Shown here: positions 34,563 through 45,537 of the stretch, piece by piece
How positions within the stretch are numbered: the stretch's first letter is position 1
Layout: the number at the start of each line of letters is the position of its first letter
Origin: Cryptococcus deneoformans JEC21
Lineage: Eukaryota; Basidiomycota; Tremellomycetes; Tremellales; Cryptococcaceae
Length of the DNA: 64,000 nucleotides
Reading direction: 5' to 3'
NCBI RefSeq assembly: GCF_000091045.1
Contig: NC_006693.1
Location: 754,299-818,298, forward strand
Translations under genes and position numbers: made by a program
Notes under the pieces: model-generated
The model's input: only the letters and a program-made list of their open reading frames with translations
What the model was told of the DNA's origin: nothing
Databases searched by the model: none

Positions 34563-37500
34563 ATGCGGCCGCCGACTGTCTCGCATTCTGACATCCTGCA
34601 TACAGCCGGCACCACCAAACACAAGCAAAGGAATCCCGACAACAGCAACGACTCGGGCTCGGACGCTTCAATCCAAGCACTCGAACACCCACCGGTTGTA
34701 CGCGGGAGAAAGGATGCTCCTATAATCATAGACGACTCGGACAGCGAACAAGATGCCCGTCGGCCAGCGAAGAGAGTGAGACGGGAAGACGCCCATCCAA
34801 CGATCCCTCGTCCGTCTGCGAGACAAGCACCGCCGCCGCATCGCAACGTCTCTTCGCACGCTCAGGCGCACAGAGTGCACGGATCTCCTTCAACTGCTGG
34901 TCCATCGGAAGTTTTTTCAGCTGAACGACCTGCACAGCCCGTCGCTGGTCCGCCTAAAAGGCGTTTAGCTGACCAACCTGAACAACCTGTCGCTGGTCCA
35001 TCCCGGTTGTATGCATCAACAACAGTTTTGAGCCCACCTTCAATTCGCAGAACGAAGAGCCACGACGGAAAGGTCCACGAGAGCCCTGCTAAAACTCCCC
35101 GCGACAAACGGGCTAAACGGGCTGGTTCCCGTGCTCCAGTGCTATCTGAGACTGTACCGTCCGCACACACCCCTAGGTCGTTTTCCGGCCCCAGCCAGTA
35201 TGCTGCACCGGCTAGTTCCCCTGCGCCTCATGGGCTACCTCCCGTAGAGTATTTAGACGACGAAGAAGAATTGCTCGCTCCACCGAATCATACTCCTGCC
35301 CCCACTTCATTTCCTGCTGCTCCGGTTGTGTTACCACCATTAGACCCAGCACATTCCGATGTCATCCTTCGCAATGTGCTCGAAATCCTCCCAGACCTCG
35401 AGCCGGAATGGGCTTCAGCGGAGATTGCCAAATACCACGCTTCAGGCCATACCGACAGGCTTGCAGAGGCCATCGTTGATCGTGCGCTAGAGCTAAAGGG
35501 AGGATATCCGAAAATGATTGAAAAGGCAAAAGAGAAAAAAAAGGAAGAAAAACCGGACGATGGCTACAAGTTGAATACATATAGGCATGCTCAACGGAGC
35601 GGACCGCAGTACTATGCTTTGGCTACCCAATACCTTGAAGCCGAATTTTCTCTAATACCCACTACATAGTAAGTCATTAGATCCACGTTTGCAGGGACCG
35701 ACTTTGACCGTGCAGAAAAAGTATCCGTTCGACATTTGTCAAAACTTGTGGGAGTCTTTTCACTCCAGCGTATTATCGCCTACTTGCAGACAGCCAATCA
35801 AACCCTAAACCCTATATTGAGCTTCAAAAACCTCGAAAATCAAAAGGAATTTCCCTAATGTCGGGTGTCCGTCTCGCGGGTGATGGAGGAGAAATGGAAT
35901 TTGAGAGAGAACTGGCATGGCTGGAGGAAAGACTCGGTGAGCATTTCCTTCCAGGATCAAAGGGACCGTCTGACGACGTCTATAGCCAAGGAAAACGCAG
36001 AAAAGGAGGAAGCAGACAGAAAGCAAAAGATCATTGATGAGGCTGTCGCCAATGGGCATGGGATAGAGTGCGGATGTTGTTTCGGCGATGAGATCTTGGT
36101 GCGTATCAAAGTAAGCCGCACCACGCATCACACGTCTAATCTGACTTTAGGAAAACATGTTCCAATGCGCAGAAGGTCATCTCTTCTGCAAAGAGTGCAC
36201 CATGAGGAATGCGGAGACGAAACTCGGCGAGCAACAAATCGTAAGATACATCTACCCTATCCATTCCATTCCACTGGTCCAGGGCTAACGTCTCATGCTA
36301 CGCAGACCATCACCTGCATGGATCTTTCCGGCTGTGAAGCTCCTTTCCCCGAATCTGAACTTGGCCGTGCTCTTTCCGATAAAACTTTCAGCTTGTACCA
36401 CCGCCTCAAACAAGCTAAAGAATTAGAACTTGCCGCAATCGAGGGTCTCGAAAGCTGTCCCAGTTGCCCTTATTCTGCCATTATTGAGAATCCGGATGAG
36501 AAGCTGTTTAGGTGTATGAACGAGATTTGCGGGCAAGTCACATGTAGGAAATGCAGGAGAAAGGAACATATCCCCAAAACTTGTGAAGGTGAATCCGACC
36601 TCATCTATCTTAAATTGTTGGGAGGATTGCGGTGACTGACTGAAGCGTTAGAGATGGACAAGGAACGAAATCTTGACCGCCGACATGCAGTAGAGGATGC
36701 CATGTCTACAGCTCTTATCCGAAATTGCCCCAAGTGTACAAAACCATTCATCAAAGATTCAGGGTAAGTCGAATGTTTCTTTTGATTGAAGAAAAAAAAA
36801 GGAAAAAGAAAAAAAAGCATAGAGCTAACCTTGACCAACAGATGTAACAAAATTGTTTGCACGACTTGCAGGACCATGTCATGTTACATCTGTCGTAAAA
36901 TCATTAAAGGGTGAGTGAAACGCAATTCAAAATCGGTTCAAGCATATGTAACTGACGTTCATCATCAAGCTATGAACATTTTGATCGTCAACGTCCCAAT
37001 TATAATGCGGCTCCGGACAAAGGAAAATGTCGTCTGTGGGATTCTGATGCCAACCCGGATGAGGAAGCTGTGAGTATATTCTTTTCCCCTAATCGTTTAG
37101 TATTCAATTTAATTTCTTTCACACAGATCAGAGCAGCGAGAGACGCAGCGGCGGCAGAAGTAATGGCTGCAGCAGCAGCCGAAGGCGATCAAGTCAATGC
37201 AGAAGAACTCAATGTTGACATGCCTGAAGCTCGCCCCGGCCATTCTGCCATCGGGAACCGTCACTTAGCAATACCGGCCAATATACCCGGTAAGCCTTTG
37301 CCTTTGCCTTTGCTATAAACGCCTCGCACATTGCTGACCAGCTATCATCAGAAGCGAATCGTTTAGCTGCGCTCTTGCCTAATGATGTCGATATCCAACC
37401 TATACTGCAGCTTGACGCAAGACTGAGACAGTTGCGTCAGGAGCGGGCAGACCGAGCCAACCAAATTCCGGCCGCTCAGCAGCATGCTAACGTTGCTTTG

Positions 37501-37810
37501 AACAATTATAATGGACATATCAGACAACACGAGGAAAACATCGCTCGGATGATCAACGCTGCCTTGGCTCGTGCTCGTCCTGGTGCGCGTAAGTCAATGT
37601 TCCATTCCCTGTTGACTTTTTTTTCGCTTGTCTAACCCGTATCGTGCCTTTATCACACCATTGCCTCTAGCAGCTATAGTACCACCCGCAGGCCCCGAGT
37701 TCAGGCCGGCAGTCCCGGTTATACCAGCAAGAGCTGCAGCTGATCCAGCTGCAAGAATTATCGCACCTTTGCCGGCGAGAGCGGCAAGAAGAGGTGGAGG
37801 TAGAAGATGA
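34563..37810 (+). CDS. RBR-type E3 ubiquitin ligase, RNF216/TRIAD3-like, with SUMO-interaction motif
   Basis: A RING-between-RING ligase that passes ubiquitin through a catalytic cysteine. The start at 34563 (MRPPTVSHSDILH) opens a disordered Pro/Ser-rich N-terminus containing DAPIIIDDSDSEQD at about residues 51-64, a textbook SUMO-interaction motif. A conserved helical region with DVILRNVLEILPDLEPEW follows near 35355-35410. RING1 is IECGCCFGDEIL (36065-36100) continuing NMFQCAEGHLFCKECTMR. The IBR is SCPSCPYSAIIENPDEKLF and CGQVTCRKCRRKEHIPKTCE. RING2 is CPKCTKPFIKDSGCNKIVC then CYICRKIIKGYEHFD, with the catalytic Cys in SGCNK. A coiled Ala/Gln/Arg-rich tail ends ARRGGGRR (stop 37808-37810). 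This RING layout is the RNF216 type rather than parkin or HHARI. About nine introns. Confidence 0.85.
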
Positions 37811-38000
37811 TCTTATAAAAAATTAAGTCGCTCTAGATTAAAAAAGAGTCATACTGTTGTAGATCTACTATACGTAACGTGATTTTAGCATTTTTTCTTC
37901 TAGGTATTCACGCTATGTTCATTATCATTGTTTGGCATGCATATCATGTACATTGAATCTTGACGCTAATAGCTTAATCTCCCCCATTTGAGTGTTGCGA
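37811..38000. other. 3' flank of the RBR ligase gene
   Basis: AT-rich sequence following the ligase stop and leading into the transposase relic. No gene seen. Confidence 0.4.
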
Positions 38001-38256
38001 TAGTAGAGCCTTGTTGATAATGGTCAGCTGCAGCATAAATATCATATGATGAGAAAATCATGAAGCACTCACTTTTCGAAATCTTGCACCCACTCCGCAA
38101 AGTCTCTTCTTAGCCCCGGTAGCCTTTCCTTGGGCATCTCAAACTGCAAGCATTCTCCTACCAGTTCAGAGAACCGAGCAAAGTGCCTGTAATGTGCCGA
38201 AGGAAGACAACCATCCAACAGGTTGGAGGCATGATAGAGCAACCAGAATGACCAGC
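38001..38256 (-). repeat. Transposase 3'-end duplication, copy 1
   Basis: This segment and 38883-39138 are about 85-90% identical by eye over roughly 255 bp, same orientation, including the intron and the DFEK exon border (for example ACTTTTCGAAATCTTGCACC at 38071 and about 38960). The offset is about 880 bp. They are a tandem duplication of the transposase C-terminal region. Confidence 0.85.
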
Positions 38257-38839
38257 TGTCTGCCGTGCAACGTTGCCTATTCTCGACGAAGTTGGGCGGT
38301 CGAGAACCAAAACAGGAGGGAATAGAAGCACCGCATGCCGCGGTGGCCCTCCCAAGGTCTTCCCACTTCTTCTTCGGAATGACAAAAACGTCCTGCTCCA
38401 TCCCTTTGACATCACCGCCAAAGAGACTGACCAGAGTCTGCAAAACGTTCTCGAAGATGAGGTGCATGAAGTCGGTAGGAAAGGATAAGGTGGATTCTAT
38501 AGCTGGAAGCTTATAGAATATCGACGCACCTTTATACCATACTCGGGAGGGAGCGGTTACGATCAATCTGCTCTGCGAGATGAAAGAATCATGCGACCGA
38601 AGAGGAAAGAGAATGGGTCGTAGTCGATTTTTTCGGGATGTATATGGGATGGGGAAAGAGGTGAATAAAAGGTCCTGGAGGTCTCCTGGCAGAAGACCCG
38701 CACACAACACTTCTTCCACATGGACTCTCATTTCAGGGGGGAGATTGAGGTTGAATAAAATGATTGGCCATGTGGTGGATGAAACGCCGTCGAATGGCGA
38801 AAATCCATCGGTCGACATCGACAACGTATGCAAGAGCAT
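38069..38839 (-). pseudogene. Tnp2-like (CACTA-type) transposase fragment
   Basis: An open frame of 256 codons beginning at an ATG at 38839. It carries LSMSTDGFSPFDGVSSTTWP and IILFNLNLPPEMRVHVEEV, the STDGF...WPIILFNYNLPP signature of basidiomycete Tnp2 transposases, and further on RCTADSWSFWLLYHAS, GCLPSAHYRHFARFSEL and PGLRRDFAEWVQDFEK, the conserved C-terminal part. The usual middle domain between these blocks is shortened and the catalytic region upstream of STDGF is missing, so it is a deletion derivative. After DFEK a good GTGAGT donor and CAG acceptor are followed by a frame that closes quickly. A second, older copy of the 3' part lies immediately upstream. Confidence 0.75.
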
Positions 38840-38882
38840 ATGTACCTGAAGGACACAGACATGGAGACAGCTGGATTATCAC

Positions 38883-39138
38883 GGTAGTAAAGCCTTATTG
38901 ATGATGGTCAGCTGCAGTATGAATATTATACAACGAATGAGAAAATCATGAAGCACTTACTTTTCGAAATCTTGCACCCACTCCACAAAGTCTCTTGTTA
39001 GCCGCGGTAACCTATCCCTGGGCATCTCAAGCTACAAGCATCCTCGCACCAGTTCAAAGAACCGAATGAGGTGCTTGTAGTGTGCCGAATGAAGGCAATC
39101 ATCCAGCAAGATGAGGGCCAGAAAGAGCAACCAGGTGG
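38883..39138 (-). repeat. Transposase 3'-end duplication, copy 2
   Basis: Diverged partner of copy 1. Its coding frame is damaged: the Tyr/His-rich segment reads CLHSAHYKHLIRFFELVRG and a stop follows. On its downstream side it runs into the 5' end of the 256-codon frame. Beyond about 39140 the similarity ends at a short ACGTACGTATGTAGG stretch. Confidence 0.82.
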
Positions 39139-39370
39139 CCCTACGTACGTATGTAGGTTTCTTTTTACGTACTTTATATGCAGTCAGTAGACTGGTGGTG
39201 GAACACTTGACTTGCCTCCACCTCGTTCCTGACGGTATTGTCCGCTTGTTGAGATTTTGCTGCAGCAGCTTCAAGTCGCCCGCCGCACTGTAACAAGGAC
39301 TAAACGCATTTTGTCACCTTGCTCAGTTATTTTATCTACCAGATTTTCTAACATAGTTCATTCAAACGAT
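39139..39370. promoter_or_regulatory. RRP15 upstream region
   Basis: 232 bp between the transposase relic and the RRP15 ATG. The plus frame is open through it but without a better ATG; the start MSVPSLKSALKKP at 39371 is preferred. The relic therefore sits directly next to the promoter of a housekeeping gene. Confidence 0.45.
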
Positions 39371-40320
39371 ATGTCTGTACCCTCTCTCAAGTCGGCACTT
39401 AAAAAGCCCACAAAGTCTTTCGACACTCCCCCCGCTGGACCCTCAAAACTGTCTGTCGCAGCAGCTGTCCCAGAGAAGTCCAAGGCCAAGGCCAAACAAA
39501 GTGTTTCGATCGCCGAAAAGCCTCAGCGTTTACGCGGCCCTGATCTTGAGAGTGAAAGTGAAGGGAATGCGAGTGGATTCGAGGATGAGAGTGCGTCCGA
39601 GGTTGAAGTGGACGAAGATGAGGAGATGAACACCGATGAGGAGATTGAGAAGGCCAAGGAGGGCAAGCCCAAGAAGTCAACAAGTGAGCGTTATGATCAT
39701 TTATGAAGTGAATCTTAACTAATTCTCGGTTAGAACGAAAGAAGGCACCCACAACTGCCGCCGATTTTGGCGCCACTCTTACATCTCTTTTGGCTGACCC
39801 GCTCACCAAATCGAACAAAAAAGCCAAGACTGCTGATTCCACCAAAAAAGCTGCTGCTGCCCCCATTCTCGCACTCTCAGCACACAAGCTACCAACTAAG
39901 GCTTCTGTATCTTTAGAAGCCAAAGCAAAAAGACAACTCAAGGCCGAAAAGGAAGAGAAGGAGGACAGGGCAAGAGTGCAGAATGTCTTGGAAGGTTGGA
40001 GTGGTGATGGCGTCGTTGGTGGGCAAGAATTTGAGAGAAATTTGAGGAAGACCGCTCAGAAAGGCGGTAAGTACTATGATTGATCTTCAGCCATGGTGAT
40101 ATGCTAACCAGTCTTCACAGTGGTTAAGCTTTTCAACGCTATCCTCGTGGCTTCCAAGAACGCCGAAGCTGCTCAGACTACTCTATCCGAAAAGGCCAGA
40201 CTCAAGCCCGAAGCGGCCAAGAAGAAGGAGAAGGACAACATCCTAGGCCGAGGTGGAAAGGAGGATGTGTTGACCAAGGAAAGCTTCTTGGAGATGGTCA
40301 GAAAGGGAAGCAGCAAGTAA
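39371..40320 (+). CDS. RRP15: Ribosome biogenesis protein Rrp15
   Basis: A nucleolar pre-60S factor needed for 27S/25S pre-rRNA maturation. The start at 39371 (MSVPSLKSALKKP) opens a Lys/Ser/Ala-rich region and an acidic block, EVEVDEDEEMNTDEEIEK (39600-39655). After a small intron the Rrp15p domain begins with TTAADFGATLTSLLADPLT, then PILALSAHKLPTKASVSLEA and KRQLKAEKEEKEDRARVQNV. After a second intron (40065-40120) it continues VVKLFNAILVASKNAEAAQT. The tail ILGRGGKEDVLTKESFLEMV leads to a stop at 40318-40320. Length about 280 residues is normal for the family. Convergent with SPO11, stops 105 bp apart. Confidence 0.9.
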
Positions 40321-40425
40321 TTCGTCAGCCTAATGTGTATTTTGATGTGTACAATGCATAGATGTGTACAAACATGACGGCGCACTTTGTGACTTTCACT
40401 ATCGCTAGCCATAGATGTGATTTCA

Positions 40426-42742
40426 TCAAAATCCCATGTTCTTGACGATGTAATTGATCAACCTTTCGACGTCAGGAAGAGGCTGCCTATCTCCCTCTCT
40501 ATCACCGCTACCATTACTGCCAACATGGTCGCTCGACCAAGATGAAGCAATTATAATCTCAATTTCAGCTTTGCGATGAAGATGCAGCATGTGGCTCAGC
40601 TCCCGCCTGGTGTTGAAGTCAGTATTGTCAAGAAGCATACACCGACTTACTTCCACTCAACAGGCAGTGTCTGGTGATCTCTGAGCATGCTCATAGCCTG
40701 TTGTGATGGGTTTGTCAGTTGTTGAGTTTCTTTTACACATTTAGTATATACCATTTGAATATCCGATTGCTCTAGAGGTATGAGATGGTCGTAACTGATG
40801 TGGAGACTTTATCATGTAAATTGATCGCCACGTCTTCGCGAAAGACCTTACATACTCGCTCCAGTGGGAAGCCCTCAGTCCCAGCCATTGCACTCTATCC
40901 CCCAGGGGTAGATCTCCGTAATCAGTCGAGTATGCGTTCGCTTTGGATCCATACATGTAAGTTGAGAGTATTTTGAGTCCATGTGGGTCCGCGTCCACCA
41001 AAGCGTACATCTTTACACTATACCGCACATCAGTTTTAGCGGCTCAGTCATCAGTGCAAAGCACTTGCCATGGAAATGTGTCAGCAATTAGGCGCAATAT
41101 CTGGCGTGTAGCAAGGTCCGGAAAGCCTTTGCCCTATTAACGGGTCAGTAGGCAAACATTAAACATGCGGCATAAACTTACAGTAATGAGAACACCATGG
41201 CCAATCCTTTCATCTTGAAGAATACCAGCACCACAAAGACTCTGAAAAATTGCCTGACTTCATTAGCTCGTATGGCTTAGTAGAACGCTTACATCTTTTT
41301 CAACGATAAGTACCCAGTCAAGCCCGTTTGGTGCCTCAATAACGTCAATCTTCTCTGCAGGGTCGACAAGGTTAGCCCGGGTTGCCGAGAGGATTATTTC
41401 GTCTCCTGTACGATAACGAATGACGAGCGAAGATGAGGCGATAAGACCCTTTGCCGAAGCGCACTAATCATGCTTGTAAGGGCAATTGGAAGTCAATATT
41501 GTGACGGCAAAAACGAACGACATAGAAGTCCCTCCTTCTCAGCCCCGCCGTCGCTACCAGATCATCAACTATCTACAAGTTACGAATGAGCAAATACTCA
41601 AGGCAGGTGATCACCAGCAACAAACCTTGTCTACGACCGGCTGCCGCTCAAACAGTTGCTTGTCCCGATAATACACATCTCTGGCGAGGAGTTGGATACA
41701 CTGGGAATTTTGCTCTTAATGATACACTCACCTCAGCGTAATGACATTTCTATCCAATATTGCCTCATACAAAGTTGAAGCAACACGCATAATGCAGGCT
41801 ACATATGTCAACCGTGAAGCGTTGATTGTAAGGCATCACAGTTACTCATTCTCATTATGGAGCTCTGTCTGTCAGGACTTTGCAAAGGGCTATCAGGCAA
41901 CATGATCGCTTGATAGGAGCTATTGCCAATGAGTTTATGGATATAGCACACAATGAATCTTACCCAGATTTCCTGTTCTTTAGCGATATTGTCACTCCAA
42001 TTTTCCCCGTCTCTAAACACTGGTCTGTCTCTTTTTTTTGCTCGGCCTCGGCGGCGTAAATTTTTCGTCTTTTGAGCCCTTTTAACTCTTTTTTGTGAAC
42101 CTTTGAGGTTTCATGCGAGAAAATTGTTCCCAACGAGGTTGAAATTTGTTCGAGGAAAGACAATACTATGGACTGGAGAAACTTTAGAGCATTTTCCCTA
42201 TAAGGCGAACTTAAGTCTTGTTTTTGAAACGTTTGGGATCTAACACACCTTCCCTCATCAGAAACCTGGATTCCGTCCTCTATCAGACTCTCAGAATACG
42301 GCTCATCTATCACAAAGTCGTTCTCGTCATCGTCGCTGACTTCAAATTGCGTTTGTAATGATGCTGTTTGTGTTGCCGGATTACGCATTGCTTCTGTTCG
42401 ACGTATCAATTGCTCAAATAGAGCTTCTTGCGCTTCTTCATTGCGGTCTTCGATATCATGGGTCGAAGCATCGCTATTAAGGTCGTCTGCTATTAAAGCC
42501 CAGACGAGGTCATCCTCATCACCAGAATCGTCATCTACCTGGATGGTATCTCGACCACTGTCTTCGGAGGAACCACTTAGGTCTATTCTATGACATGAGT
42601 TTTTTCCTTCCACGAGTAGAATATCTTTGTCTTCTTTGTCCATATGGTGAGCAGGTGAGCCAGAGTAGGAAGGAGAAGGAAGAGCTGAAAATGACTGATG
42701 AGTCGGAGAGCTTTGAGCTAAGGAAGGCATTGTACGAAGCAT
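40426..42742 (-). CDS. SPO11: Meiotic DNA double-strand break protein Spo11
   Basis: The topoisomerase VI-A-like protein that makes meiotic double-strand breaks by tyrosine attack on DNA. The start at 42742 (MLRTMPSLAQSSPT) is followed by about 170 residues of acidic, Ser-rich sequence, then the family region VLSFLEQISTSLG and KIGVTISLKNRKSG. Next comes SIMRM/CIMRVASTLYEAILDRNV and the winged-helix active site VITLRDVYYRDKQLFERQ, with catalytic Tyr at 41668-41670. The Toprim domain follows: RYRTGDEIILSATRANLV, DWVLIVEKDA, GHGVLITGKGFPDLATRQ-type and MYALVDADPHGLKILSTYMY (Mg2+-binding DADPHG), then GSKANAYSTDYG. The C-terminus LSHMLHLHRKAEIEII leads to LINYIVKNMGF and a stop at 40426-40428. 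About ten introns, short exons. The long acidic N-terminus is unusual for Spo11; a later start is possible. Confidence 0.87.
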
Positions 42743-43074
42743 TCAACCCAGAAGGACAACCGATCGTAAACTCAAAGAAAGTGAGGAGTGATGCTCAATT
42801 TAAAAAACCTTGAAGGTGAATAGTAAAAAGACAAATGGCCGAGGTCATAAAGGGACGAAAGGCGGCTAGACTCGACGTCGGTATGCAGGACGCAGAACCA
42901 AACACCCATTCAAGCTACTTACGTAATACTTCGGAGCTTCGGAATTTTTCAAGGTGGCGGCTAGTCTGGCGGCTCTAACCGCCTCCACTTGGGCAAGTGG
43001 GCAAGAATTGAATTTTCGCAAGCGGACACCTTGAACAAGCTGTTCGACAACAACAGACATTAAGAGTATAAATC
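42743..43074. promoter_or_regulatory. Divergent promoter of SPO11 and NOC2
   Basis: 332 bp between the opposing starts. A 64-codon minus-strand frame (43060-42866) lies inside it but has no family resemblance and would start 15 bp from the NOC2 ATG, so it is taken as chance. A TCAAGGTG/CACCTTGA inverted pair occurs at about 42945-43035. Confidence 0.45.
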
Positions 43075-45537
43075 ATGGGCAAGTCTACGAAAGCCTTCAA
43101 GAAGTTTGCCTCTTCGGGCAAACTCAAGGATACCATTCAAAAACGTCGCCAACATCAGCAAGCCAAGCGCAAGTCTGACGACATCAAAACCCAACGCGCT
43201 AAGCAGCGAGGTGCCGCTCACGACCCGGAGGACGAGTCTGAAGGTGAAGGTTCCGAAGGGGAGGACGAAGAGGATGAAAAGGAAGCCAAGAGAATTGGTA
43301 AACCTAATGCCGGAGGGAAAGCTGGTGGTGTCGCCAAGACTGTTGAAGATCTGTTTGGCGCCGGTGGACTTGACGTTGAGGACGATGAAGAATCGGAGCT
43401 GGAAGAGCTGGGATCAGAGGACGAGGATGAGGAAGATGACGGAGACGACGAAGAAGACGAGGGAGAAGGAGATCTTCTGGATGAAGAGGCCATGAAGAAG
43501 GCCATGAAGGATTTGGCGAAGAACGATCCTGAATTCTTCAAGTATCTTAAAGAAAACGACGAAGATTTGCTTGATTTTGGCCAGTCAAGCAAAGCAAACA
43601 AGGGAAAAGGAAAGCAAGATGAGGATGATGAGGATGACGAGGATGAGGAAATGGAAAGCGATGAGGACCTGCTTGAAGAAGACGAGGAGGAAGAGGAAGC
43701 CGAAAGGAAGAGGATCACGGTGACTTTGAAGATGCTTCGACAGTGGCAAGAAGGCATGCTCAGAGTGAGTTCATCTGCTATAGAGATTTGGTACAATCTA
43801 ATCAGTACATACCATAGCAACACTCCATTAGATCACTTCGGAAAACTTTGATCGCCTTTAGAGCAGCAGCCCACATGAACGAAGACGACGGTGATCAAGG
43901 GAGTGGTTTGGACACTAAATACATTATTGACAGTGCTCAAGGTGAGTAATTTGTTCTTGTCATGCCAATGATTGGCTCCTAATAAAGTATTAGTCTTCAA
44001 CAAAATCGTGGTTACTGCCCTTAAATTCACTCCTGTCGTCATCTCTCACCACTTCCCATATAAAACTCTGCCTAGCGGTAAAGTCAAGCTCCAGCCCCCC
44101 AAGAAAACCAACCAAACCCTCAACCGACTTATCCTCTCTCACTTCTCGACTCTGCTGCACCTCATCAAATCACTCCCCACGACTCCGTCTAGCGTTGCTT
44201 CTAAGAAGGACGAAGGTGCCAGTGGATTGCTGTTGACGGCTGTTGGCGAGAGTACAAAGTTGATCCCCTGGGTCCTTAGTGCGAGAAAACATTTGAGGGC
44301 ATACCTCAAGGTACTCTTGGATCTCTGGAGCTCGGCTGGTGATGATGTTAGGATCGCTTCGTTCCTGGCGGTAAGGAAATTGTTCGTCGCTGGAGATGAT
44401 GCGGTCAAGGATCTTTGTTTACGAGTGAGTTACATTATAATCATGCTATTCTAGACTTTGTGACTGATGATTTTGCAGAACATTTACCGATCGCTCCTTC
44501 CCCCTCTCCGTAATACCACTCCGCATACCCTTCCTTCTCTCAACCTCATGAAAAACACTGCCTCTGAGCTTTATCAACTCGCTCCCTCTCTTTCTTACCA
44601 GCATGCCTTCGGTTTCATCCGTATGCTTGCTGTGCATTTGCGTAATGTTGTGCGGTCAAGCACCACCGGCAAGGCAGGTGACAACCAGCAAGCCTTCAAG
44701 ACTGTTTACAACTGGCAATATGTCCACTGTATCGATTTCTGGAGTCAGGTATTGGCTGGTGCGGCTAGCGTGGAGAACCAGAAGGCGAACGCGGGATTGG
44801 AAAGTCCTTTGAAGCCATTGGTCTATCCCCTTGTTCAGATTGCTTTGGGTGCTGTTCGGTAAGTTCTCAAAAGCACGGTAGCGTATGAGTCGATAGTTAA
44901 CGAAAAGTATAGACTCCTTCCTTCCTCGCGATACTTCCCTCTCCGATTCCACATCCTTCATTCTCTCCTCCGTATCATCAGTCGCACCGGCACTTACATT
45001 CCCCTCGCCCCCTTCCTTCTCGAGATCCTCGATTCTACCGAGTTCAGACGCGCCAACCCCAAGAAGGGTACTATCAAGCCTCTTGACTTTGAGTACATCA
45101 TCCGTGCCCCTGCGGCTTATCCCAAGACTCGAGTCTTCCAGGAAGGCTTGGGTGAAGAGCTGGTGTTCCTTTTGGGAGAATACCATGCCGCTGTCTCAAC
45201 GCAAATTGCCTTCCCCGAAATGGTTTTGCCTGTTATCTTGACCATCAAGAAACACATCAAGAAGGGGTCTGCTGGTTCCCCCAAGGTTGTCTCTTCCCTC
45301 AAGGTCCTCGTTGAGAAACTCGAGGCTACCCGAACGTTCATCGAGAACAAGCGTCGGAACGTCTCTTTTGCTCCTAGGGATAGGGCGGAGGTCGACAGGT
45401 TTTTGGAGGGACAAGGGCCTGAAGTGACCCCCGTTGGAAACTGGATGAGATTGCAGAGGAAGATCAGGGATCAGAAGAGGTCAGAAGTAGAGAAGGCTTT
45501 GCGTGAGGAACAGGACGAGGATGAGGACAGCGAGTAG
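43075..45537 (+). CDS. NOC2: Nucleolar complex protein 2 (Noc2)
   Basis: Forms Noc1-Noc2 and Noc2-Noc3 complexes that move pre-60S particles from nucleolus to nucleoplasm. The start at 43075 (MGKSTKAFKKFASSGKLKD) matches the family. A very acidic region of about 160 residues (43215-43700, runs of Asp/Glu) precedes the Noc2 domain, which starts near ITVTLKMLRQWQEGML. Motifs: VFNKIVVTALKFTPVVISHH, KLIPWVLSARKHLRAYLKVL, then FGFIRMLAVHLRNVVRSS and YNWQYVHCIDFWSQVLAG. Then YPLVQIALGAVRLLPSSRYF, PLRFHILHSLLRIISRTGTY, PLDFEYIIRAPAAYPKTRVF, and a basic tail with NWMRLQRKIRDQKRSEVEKA ending DEDSE (stop 45535-45537). Six or seven short introns. About 740 residues. Confidence 0.93.

Noticed and set aside
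42866..43060. 64-codon minus frame in the SPO11-NOC2 intergenic region
   Set aside because: It would start 15 bp from the NOC2 ATG, has no homology, and ends in repetitive-looking sequence.
43218..43823. 201-codon antisense frame of poly-Ser
   Set aside because: It is the complement of the Asp/Glu-rich NOC2 segment (GAG/GAT read as CTC/ATC and TCC/TCT).
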